Program-made: the position numbers and the translations under genes
Notes under the pieces: model-generated
Told to the model about the DNA's origin: nothing
What the model saw: only the letters and a program-made list of their open reading frames with translations
Databases searched by the model: none
Shown here: in pieces, positions 31,452-36,415 of the stretch
Layout of the letters: each line of letters opens with the position of its first letter
Numbering within the stretch: the stretch's first letter is position 1
Virus record (IMG/VR): IMGVR_UViG_3300023112_000048
Coordinates: 1 to 36,415 of that record
Source: a virus
Reading direction: 5' to 3' (one strand)
DNA length: 36,415 bases

Positions 31452-32012
31452 ATGAATTTAGGTAAATTTGATTGTAGTACTGGATTAGTTAATATATTAC
31501 ATAACGATGTATTAAAAGATATAACAGTTAGAACTAGTACAATAAGAGATATGTTATTAGTTGACAAATTACAGAAAGAAAACAGCAACGCTGTAGGGTT
31601 TATACAAAAGACTGTTTGGGAAGATTATGTATGGGGAGGTAAAAGGAATTTTGTAGTATTGATTTGCGAGGCTAACAATGATGCAGTAGGCTATGTTTTA
31701 ATTACACCTGCTAGGGGTTCTTATAAATACGCTAAAATACAACAGATAGCAATAAGAAACGATGCTAGAAGGTTACATTATGGTTCTGCTTTATTAGATG
31801 TTTGTAGGCAATTTTGTGAAGAATTTGGAAGGATAGGTTTTACACTTAGATGCAGAACTGATTTAGACAGTAATAACTTTTGGAAGTCTTTAGGATTTGA
31901 GAAGTATGGTGTTTGGGAGAAAGGTAAGATTAACCATGTAGGTTTTAAAGCGAGTAATGATATAAATTTATGGAAGATAGATTTGAATAGTAAAATATTG
32001 AAATTATTTTAA
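31452..32012 (+). CDS. GNAT-family acetyltransferase
   Basis: The 186-residue protein has the GNAT fold: AVGYVLITPARG strand pair, an acetyl-CoA loop IAIRNDARRLHYGSALL and the terminal NFWKSLGFEKYGVWEKG segment. It should transfer an acetyl or acyl group to an amine. The loop has RRLHYG instead of the classical Q/RxxGxG/A, still compatible. It lies alone at the end of the NinB operon, just before a promoter. A substrate, such as a host protein, a toxin or an amino acid on DNA, is unknown. Confidence 0.8.
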   Translation: MNLGKFDCSTGLVNILHNDVLKDITVRTSTIRDMLLVDKLQKENSNAVGFIQKTVWEDYVWGGKRNFVVLICEANNDAVGYVLITPARGSYKYAKIQQIAIRNDARRLHYGSALLDVCRQFCEEFGRIGFTLRCRTDLDSNNFWKSLGFEKYGVWEKGKINHVGFKASNDINLWKIDLNSKILKLF

Positions 32013-32077
32013 GTTAACACTCATAAAGTTATATTACCACTCATCACATTTTCAAACAAAGCAAAGGTTAAACGATG

Positions 32078-32100
32078 TATGTTTGTACTAACAAATTAAA
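32078..32100 (+). promoter_or_regulatory. Promoter with TATGTTTG box and conserved downstream region
   Basis: TATGTTTG (32078-32085) fits TAnnTTTG and is followed by TACTAACAAATTAAA, nearly the same as downstream of the 22258 and 28491 boxes. It is 26 bases before the 32112 ATG, the same distance as at the other two promoters. A -33 TTTG at 19 bases is absent. Confidence 0.6.
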
Positions 32101-32111
32101 ACAAATAAATT

Positions 32112-32330
32112 ATGAAAACAATAATTTACAAAAAAACAAAAGAGCTAGCAGGAATGGCAACTACCTATGATTACATAGTTAAATATTCAGATAGTTCTAA
32201 AGAATTGAAGAGTCTCGATTATTTAATACCTGAAGTTAAAGGTAAACTTATACTTGAAGGTAAAGAGTTAATGGTTATAGGTTCTATTTTTGATTTAGAT
32301 GATAGAACATTTAAAATATTAGTACATTAA
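32112..32330 (+). CDS. Small hypothetical protein (72 aa)
   Basis: First gene behind the third member of the promoter family. The product (YKKTKELAGMATTYDYIVKY, KLILEGKELMVIGSIFDLDD) is a small mixed alpha/beta protein of unknown function. Confidence 0.68.
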   Translation: MKTIIYKKTKELAGMATTYDYIVKYSDSSKELKSLDYLIPEVKGKLILEGKELMVIGSIFDLDDRTFKILVH

Positions 32331-32355
32331 GTTTAATAATTAAAACAAAGAAATT

Positions 32356-32595
32356 ATGGAGTCATTTGAAGAAATATACAGAGACAAGGTTAAGTACTAT
32401 GGAGATACTTTTGCTGCTAGAGATTTTGCAGTTACCGAGTTAGAAAGTCAAAGAGATGAGTTGTTTAAAGAACTAAGCGAACTTAAAAACACAGTCCACG
32501 ACTTCATGCAAAATATAGATAATTACAACGTAGACATTCCTACTATAATGCACGATGAATGGAACGAAGTAAACAAGTTAGTAGGTAGAGATTAA
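32356..32595 (+). CDS. Small acidic coiled-coil protein (79 aa)
   Basis: A helical, acidic 79-residue protein (YRDKVKYYGDTFAARDFAVT, then ELFKELSELKNTVHDFMQN). It has its own A-rich leader. No family recognised. Confidence 0.65.
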   Translation: MESFEEIYRDKVKYYGDTFAARDFAVTELESQRDELFKELSELKNTVHDFMQNIDNYNVDIPTIMHDEWNEVNKLVGRD

Positions 32596-32607
32596 AAATA
32601 TAAGATT

Positions 32608-32985
32608 ATGGAATTTAAAAAAGGAAAGAAGGTTAAGTTGAAAAGTAAGCATTACAATACTGTTTGTGATGGCACTATCTTAACTATGAATAGTATTGGT
32701 ACTAACCGTTTTTGTTTTTTTTCTTTAGAGTATCCAGAAGAGTATATTTACTTTCCAGACTGCGAAGAAATAGAAACCAAACCAGAAACCAAACCACACC
32801 GCTACAAGTCAAGAGAGGTAAACGGGATGGACGTTATAGACTTAGTTAAGCATTGGGATCTAAACTTTAACGAAGGTAATGTATTGAAGTACCTACTTAG
32901 AGACAAAGGACAAGACATAGAAGACTTAGAAAAGATAATCGACTATGCGCAGAGAGAATTAAAGCACCGACAAAATGAGGTATAG
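32608..32985 (+). CDS. DUF3310-like protein (nucleotide kinase-associated family)
   Basis: The 125-residue protein has an N-terminal SH3-like barrel (about 1-55, EFKKGKKVKLKSKHYN) and a C-terminal DUF3310 domain: DVIDLVKHWDLNFNEGNVLK and YLLRDKGQDIEDLEKIIDYA, whose GN..KYLLR..K....DL.K pattern is characteristic. DUF3310 is found in many phages with uncertain biochemical role, sometimes fused to nucleotide enzymes. It overlaps the next mini-gene by 11 bases. Confidence 0.8.
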   Translation: MEFKKGKKVKLKSKHYNTVCDGTILTMNSIGTNRFCFFSLEYPEEYIYFPDCEEIETKPETKPHRYKSREVNGMDVIDLVKHWDLNFNEGNVLKYLLRDKGQDIEDLEKIIDYAQRELKHRQNEV

Positions 32986-33112
32986 AGTTAGAAAGAAACC
33001 ATTACAGCAACTAAGGGAAACTTTATACCTGCTAAAGCACTCTAAACAATACTACTTAGATTATAGAGGTAGGTTAAGATTAAACACTAAAAGAATAAAA
33101 AATGAAAATTAA
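32975..33112 (+). CDS. Basic mini-protein (45 aa)
   Basis: ATG 32975 lies 11 bases inside the DUF3310 gene and the frame ends 11 bases inside the glucosaminidase gene, filling a 116-base gap. The product, starting MRYRVRKKPLQQLRETLYLL, is strongly basic and helical. It might bind nucleic acid. Function unknown. Confidence 0.6.
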   Translation: MRYRVRKKPLQQLRETLYLLKHSKQYYLDYRGRLRLNTKRIKNEN

Positions 33113-33671
33113 AGAAGCGATACAAATACTAAAAGACCATAATAATGGAGAGATAGTAAACCCAACAGATTTAAAGGAAGCAATGATTGAAATAATCAAA
33201 GAAAGTGAAAAGCCTATATTTGTGGCTAGAAGTGAACCAGAAGTAAAAGAATGGTCGCCAACTGAAAAGATATTTTTAACAGTTGTAATATTACTTTTAA
33301 TATTCTTAGGAGGTATTTTTGTGAAAGGACAAGCACAAAGCAAAGAGGAGGTATTAGACTACATTAACTTTTTAGGGATTAAGCATCCTGAGATAGTTTT
33401 AAACCAAGCAATTTTAGAGAGCGGAAACTTTGGATCAGACATTTACAAAGAGAATCACAACCTATTCGGTATGAAAGAAGCAAAGGCAAGAACTACAACA
33501 GCATTAGGAACTAATAGAAATCACGCCTACTACACTAACTGGAAGGCTTCGGTAATTGATTACTGTTTGTATCAAAGAAGATACTACAAAGGCGGAGACT
33601 ATTACCAATTCCTAGAAAGCAAAGGTTACGCCACGAGTAAAAAATATATTAAAAAACTAAAACAATTTTAA
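33102..33671 (+). CDS. Membrane-anchored glucosaminidase (second peptidoglycan hydrolase)
   Basis: The 189-residue protein has a cytoplasmic N-terminal helix (1-52), one membrane helix (about 56-75, KIFLTVVILLLIFLGGIF) and an extracytoplasmic glucosaminidase-like domain. In it E106 (NQAILESGNFGS) is the likely catalytic Glu, followed by ENHNLFGMKEAKA and the Tyr-rich YYTNWKASVIDYCLYQRRYY. It would cut glycan strands while tethered to the inner membrane. It lies in the early region 12 kb from the amidase, so it may serve DNA entry, superinfection exclusion or envelope remodelling instead of final lysis. That role is inference. Confidence 0.82.
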   Translation: MKIKEAIQILKDHNNGEIVNPTDLKEAMIEIIKESEKPIFVARSEPEVKEWSPTEKIFLTVVILLLIFLGGIFVKGQAQSKEEVLDYINFLGIKHPEIVLNQAILESGNFGSDIYKENHNLFGMKEAKARTTTALGTNRNHAYYTNWKASVIDYCLYQRRYYKGGDYYQFLESKGYATSKKYIKKLKQF

Positions 33672-33673
33672 AT

Positions 33674-34111
33674 ATGAAAGAAATGAAATTAATATCAATG
33701 ACGGACTTTGTGAGCCTTAACGAAATGATAAACTATTCAGACTATTGGTTTAGAGTCATAACGCTAAACTACGCCAAATTCTTATCACAACCACTAACAC
33801 TAGGTATGTTTATCCCCTGCGTGGATGGTGTGCCGATTGAAGAGCCGATCCAAACAGAAAAGAACGAGTTTGGTGGTGCGTTCGCTTCAATAGAGGAACA
33901 AGCGGAACTCTATTCGCTAATGGAACAATACCAACAAGCAAAAGAGAAAGTTCTGTTTGAAGGGTTTGAGATTAACGGAAAATACTTAGAATCAAATTTA
34001 ATTGCATTAAGTATAGAATCAATTAAACACGAAAAATACACCGTTGAAGAAGTATTAAACTACGGAAACCCAACACTAACACAATCAGCAATTAAACAAC
34101 TAGGAATATGA
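33674..34111 (+). CDS. Hypothetical protein (145 aa)
   Basis: A 145-residue mainly helical protein. Notable segments are a proline-rich turn (PLTLGMFIPCVDGVPIEEPI) and a helical C-terminus ending AIKQLGI. I do not recognise its family. It overlaps the DnaA-like gene by four bases, so may assist replication or regulation. Confidence 0.65.
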   Translation: MKEMKLISMTDFVSLNEMINYSDYWFRVITLNYAKFLSQPLTLGMFIPCVDGVPIEEPIQTEKNEFGGAFASIEEQAELYSLMEQYQQAKEKVLFEGFEINGKYLESNLIALSIESIKHEKYTVEEVLNYGNPTLTQSAIKQLGI

Positions 34112-34491
34112 TGAACGCAGTAATATACACAGGTATAGACTACCAAGCAAAAGTAAGAATGAGAAGAGAGTTAAACATTAATAGACAGTTTAACAATCCT
34201 AACCCAGAGTTAGAACTATTATTAGAAGCAGTATGCAAACACCAAAATATAAAAGTAGCACACGTTAAAGGAAAGTCAAGACTATTCGAGGTTAAGGTAG
34301 CACGCTTTTACTATTGTTATATTGCTAGGTTATTATCTGACTACTCACTAGATAAAATAGGAGCGTTAGTAGGTAGACACCATGCAACAGTACTACACGC
34401 TAACAACACAGTTAAGGACTGGTTAGCCTATGATAAACAAGTGATTAATGATATTGAAGAAATAGAAAGTAAAATAAAAGGCGTTAATTAA
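34108..34491 (+). CDS. DnaA domain IV-like DNA-binding protein
   Basis: The 127-residue protein lacks the DnaA ATPase but carries its DNA-binding domain (about 38-115): VCKHQNIKVAHVKGKSR, helix-turn-helix EVKVARFYYCYIARLL, and the signature GRHHATVLHANNTV (89-102), very close to the DnaA box-recognition motif. It could bind DnaA boxes, competing with or recruiting host DnaA, or act as a transcription regulator. One TTATCCACA lies at 31043. A promoter and a sigma-like gene follow directly. Confidence 0.85.
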   Translation: MMNAVIYTGIDYQAKVRMRRELNINRQFNNPNPELELLLEAVCKHQNIKVAHVKGKSRLFEVKVARFYYCYIARLLSDYSLDKIGALVGRHHATVLHANNTVKDWLAYDKQVINDIEEIESKIKGVN

Positions 34492-34501
34492 AATATTTGT
34501 T

Positions 34502-34509
34502 TATCTTTG
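34502..34509 (+). promoter_or_regulatory. -7 box TATCTTTG immediately before a sigma-like gene
   Basis: TATCTTTG is a perfect -7 box four bases before the GTG at 34514. A start about seven bases downstream would give a leaderless message or skip the GTG. No TTTG lies at 19-base spacing. Confidence 0.55.
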
Positions 34510-34513
34510 ACAA

Positions 34514-35008
34514 GTGAATTTATCAGACATAGTAATTAGTGATAAGTCGTTTTATGAAATGGCTGTGAAGATTGACCCTAAAAACTCAGACGAATTATAC
34601 CAAAGTGCTTGGTTGAAGATTAGAGAGATGGAGTTAAAGAAACCAATAGACACTAACAACCAAAAAGCATATTTCTATATGACGTTAAAGAGTATCTTTA
34701 TAGATAACAAGAGAAGAGATAAGTTAGCGAATGAGTATAGACACGTAACAATTGAGCAAACGTCTTACCAAATGGCTTTAGATGTAGTCCTAGCAGAAGA
34801 CAATGAGTTAAGTAGCCTAGTTAAATTATACTTAGTAATGCCTAACTTAAAAAATATTAGTACATTTACAAACATAGATTATAAAACAGTAAAAAAATTA
34901 TACAAAGATGCAAGAACTTATATCAAGTCTATCGCTGACGGAATGGCAGATGATGACCACTTCAATAGTTATTATGACTCATGCGCTGAATATACCCTAT
35001 TGGATTAA
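34514..35008 (+). CDS. Sigma-70-like factor, possible late-gene activator
   Basis: The 164-residue protein from GTG 34514 has a region-2-like segment (DELYQSAWLKIREMELKKP, KAYFYMTLKSIFIDNKRRDK) and a C-terminal region-4-like HTH (about 107-140, NLKNISTFTNIDYKTVKKLY). It resembles small sigma factors in Bacteroidetes phages. Its position immediately upstream of the terminase and the virion genes suggests control of late transcription. GTG is the first usable codon; an ATG at 34559 would remove part of region 2. Overlap with the following gene is 101 bases. Confidence 0.68.
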   Translation: MNLSDIVISDKSFYEMAVKIDPKNSDELYQSAWLKIREMELKKPIDTNNQKAYFYMTLKSIFIDNKRRDKLANEYRHVTIEQTSYQMALDVVLAEDNELSSLVKLYLVMPNLKNISTFTNIDYKTVKKLYKDARTYIKSIADGMADDDHFNSYYDSCAEYTLLD

Positions 35009-35168
35009 GACTAAACTAGGTTATAAACCGCAAGACTTCGTTAAGCCTTTTGATTGTGCTTTCTGTTGGTCATTCTGGATGGTAGCACCGTTCTTAATAT
35101 TTAATTGGAAACTAATTTTAACTAACACAATAATATCATACATATATGGAAAAGTACACATTGACTAA
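34908..35168 (+). CDS. Membrane protein with CxxC-like motif (86 aa)
   Basis: The product has a hydrophobic N-terminal segment (MMTTSIVIMTHALNI), a loop (KLGYKPQDFVKPFDCAFC) and a hydrophobic C-terminal pair (WSFWMVAPFLIFNWKLIL). The start at 34908 implies 101 bases of overlap with the sigma-like gene; starts at 34953 or 34956 would shorten it. DCAFCW could bind a metal. It may sit in the inner membrane. Function unknown. Confidence 0.6.
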   Translation: MQELISSLSLTEWQMMTTSIVIMTHALNIPYWIKTKLGYKPQDFVKPFDCAFCWSFWMVAPFLIFNWKLILTNTIISYIYGKVHID

Positions 35169-35634
35169 AGAACTGCAAGAAGACTTATTTAAGATAAGAG
35201 CAAAGGTGGAAGTAGAAAAGAATCCTGCTTTCTTCACGCAAAACGATAGAGCAGTTATGGCAGCAGCCTACAATGAGTTGACAAGCAAAAAGCCTTGTTG
35301 GAATTGCTCAGGATTTATGAGTAAGATTAGACTATCACTAACTAATTACTTCAAGTGGTACGATCATAACGAAATGGAGAAGGTTCAGATTGATGATAGG
35401 GAGTTAACGCCAGTAGTAAAAGAAGTAATGCAAGAGATTATAGAAGAGTTTGAAGCACCTACATTGATAAAGGAAGAAGATGCTTTTGTTACATTCGATA
35501 GAGATGACCTAGAAGACACAAGTCAAATATTTAACCTAAACGCTTTGACGTTAGCAGAACTTAGAGTGCTTTACCCTAACATTAAGTCTAACTCAAAAAG
35601 CAAATTCATACAAAAAATAAAAGAAAATGAGTAA
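35146..35634 (+). CDS. Hypothetical protein with C-terminal SAP/HeH-like motif
   Basis: The 162-residue protein has an N-terminal segment with two Cys (SKKPCWNCSGFMSKIRLSLT), an acidic middle and a C-terminal helix-extended-helix (LNALTLAELRVLYPNIKSNS, then KSKFIQKIKENE) like SAP/HeH DNA-binding motifs. It lies directly upstream of the terminase genes and could aid packaging. It overlaps the mini membrane gene by eight bases. The function is inferred only. Confidence 0.6.
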   Translation: MEKYTLTKELQEDLFKIRAKVEVEKNPAFFTQNDRAVMAAAYNELTSKKPCWNCSGFMSKIRLSLTNYFKWYDHNEMEKVQIDDRELTPVVKEVMQEIIEEFEAPTLIKEEDAFVTFDRDDLEDTSQIFNLNALTLAELRVLYPNIKSNSKSKFIQKIKENE

Positions 35635-35728
35635 TAAAGAAGAACCAAAAGGAATTGGAAGCGTTATAGTACCAGTAATATCATTGGCTATATTGATTTA
35701 TGCAGTTTATACATTTGTAACTATTTAA
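35627..35728 (+). CDS. Mini membrane protein (33 aa), complete copy
   Basis: ATG at 35627 gives MSNKEEPKGIGSVIVPVISL and a hydrophobic remainder (about 12-33), ending VTI before a stop that shares one base with the terS ATG. A single membrane helix with polar N-terminus is predicted. The last 32 bases are identical at window position 1. It may be a regulatory or holin-like peptide; evidence is limited to composition and exact fit. Confidence 0.6.
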   Translation: MSNKEEPKGIGSVIVPVISLAILIYAVYTFVTI

Positions 35729-35795
35729 TGGCACGACCTAAAGGAACGAAATATATCGAGACACCCGAAAAGATGTGGGAGTTATTCGTAGCGTA
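35697..35795 (+). repeat. Exact 99-base repeat of the window start
   Basis: Bases 35697-35795 are identical to 1-99, base for base. The next base differs (T for C) and the sequences diverge progressively. The repeat covers the end of the mini membrane gene and the first 68 bases of terS. It indicates circular or redundant ends of the assembled genome. Confidence 0.95.
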
Positions 35796-36165
35796 TAAAG
35801 AAAGCGTCAAGGCTAATCCTCGTTATGTGTATGAGTATCATGGTAAGGACGGTGTACAAGTAAAGAAGCCTTTAGAGAGACCTTTGACTATGGAGGGTTT
35901 TGAGTGTTATGTAATGGATAATTCAAATATTAACTACCCTGATTTATCAGAATATTTTGAAGGTAAGAATGAATCTTATAAAGATTATTTCCCTATCACC
36001 ACGCGTATACGAAGAGAAATAAGAGCAGACCAACTCGACGGAGGGCTAGTAAATCAATACAATTCTAACTTAACAGCAAGGGTAACGGGATTAGTTGACA
36101 AGCAAGAAAGTAATACTAATATTACAAGCGTTCCTATCTTCGGATCAAATCCACTAGATGCCTAA
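35728..36165 (+). CDS. terS: Second, diverged terminase small subunit
   Basis: This 145-residue copy shares the first ~60 residues with the 32-448 product but for V/L and R/V changes, then departs: NSNINYPDLSEYFEGKNESY and a different tail ending PIFGSNPLDA. The C-terminal half may fit another large subunit, encoded directly after it. Compared with the first copy, no AP2-like gene follows. It could represent a variant phage in the same sample or a true second module. Confidence 0.85.
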   Translation: MARPKGTKYIETPEKMWELFVAYKESVKANPRYVYEYHGKDGVQVKKPLERPLTMEGFECYVMDNSNINYPDLSEYFEGKNESYKDYFPITTRIRREIRADQLDGGLVNQYNSNLTARVTGLVDKQESNTNITSVPIFGSNPLDA

Positions 36166-36415
36166 TGAATTCAAATATAAGCCTACTACTGCACTTCGTA
36201 AGATACAGAAGTTAATAGCAGACGGGATGCCACAGTATGGAGATGAAGACCAAAAGGTTTTTATCATTCAAGGTGGACAAGGAGCAGGAAAGACCATAGC
36301 ATTAGAGATGCTTATAATAGATACTTTTGTTAGAATGAAGCAAGAGATTACTATTTGTAGTGCTGAGTTATCAAAGTTAAAAGGAACAGCGTTAAATGAC
36401 TTTATTAAGATAATG
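36158..36415 (+). CDS. terL: Alternative terminase large subunit, N-terminal part (cut by window end)
   Basis: An 86-codon open frame starts at ATG 36158, overlapping terS by eight bases, and runs off the window. It reads MPNEFKYKPTTALRKIQKLI, then Walker A GGQGAGKT (39-46) and a strand EITICSAELSKLKGTAL ending DFIKIM, the same phrase as in the first terL (residues 66-71). It is clearly a TerL but not the one at 675-1826, whose Walker A is GGTSASKT. The remainder lies outside the window. Confidence 0.85.
   Translation, partial: MPNEFKYKPTTALRKIQKLIADGMPQYGDEDQKVFIIQGGQGAGKTIALEMLIIDTFVRMKQEITICSAELSKLKGTALNDFIKIM

Noticed and set aside
1-36415. Prophage or CRISPR content
   Set aside because: No integrase, excisionase, attachment repeat or regularly spaced repeat was seen. 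The Arc-like protein alone does not indicate lysogeny.

Overview
The window is almost all of a tailed double-stranded DNA phage genome (Caudoviricetes, siphovirus-like), probably infecting a Flavobacteriia/Bacteroidetes host. Four observations support this. The DNA is AT-rich. Every convincing gene lies on the + strand, and neighbouring genes often overlap by ATGA or a few bases. Starts are preceded by A-rich sequence rather than clear Shine-Dalgarno motifs, and several gaps carry the Bacteroidetes -7 box TAnnTTTG, twice with a TTTG -33 box exactly 19 nt upstream. Finally, the families are typical of Bacteroidetes phages (a DUF3127-like SSB, a DUF6712-like connector, a Hol44-type holin, NinB/NinG, NUMOD4-HNH endonucleases). 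I see no integrase, tRNA, rRNA or CRISPR array.

Layout. Positions 1-1826 hold the tail end of a mini membrane gene, terS, a small AP2-like gene and a PBSX-type terL. Positions 1813-3210 hold a mini membrane ORF and two GT-A glycosyltransferases. Positions 3185-11410 form the tail module: a tail assembly chaperone with a probable -1 programmed frameshift at a T9 run, a gp10-like completion protein, two large tail/baseplate proteins, a putative receptor-binding protein and the tape measure. A strong terminator follows. Positions 11514-17706 form the head/connector module: an XkdF-type protease with a probable nested scaffold, the major capsid protein, a tail-tube candidate, a terminator, a portal with a winged-helix-like region and a MuF-like C-terminus, a connector and a tail terminator. 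Positions 17706-22151 hold a LamG-like surface protein, holin, metallophosphoesterase, HNH endonuclease, T7-lysozyme-like amidase and two overlapping membrane proteins (spanin candidates). Positions 22292-34491 are the early region: a Myb/SANT-like regulator, an annealing protein, an SSB, a C5 methyltransferase, a replisome organiser, a DnaB-like ATPase, an Arc-like protein, NinG, a second HNH endonuclease, NinB, a GNAT enzyme, a DUF3310 protein, a membrane-anchored glucosaminidase and a DnaA-domain-IV protein, with many tiny genes between. Positions 34514-35634 hold a sigma-like factor and genes leading back to the terminase.

The window closes on itself imperfectly. Bases 1-99 recur exactly at 35697-35795 (offset 35,696), after which a diverged second terS and the start of a clearly different terL follow. 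This suggests a genome unit of about 35.7 kb that is circular or circularly permuted, with two alternative terminase modules in the source population, although a real tandem duplication cannot be excluded from sequence alone.

The observations most worth a second look are the T9 frameshift in the tail chaperone gene, the alternative terminase module, two structured leader or small RNAs behind near-consensus promoters (26282-26361 and 30422-30494), a phage promoter family with a conserved initial transcribed region, the internal scaffold start, and the small DnaA-domain/sigma-like pair. All functional assignments come from reading motifs by eye. No database search was run.
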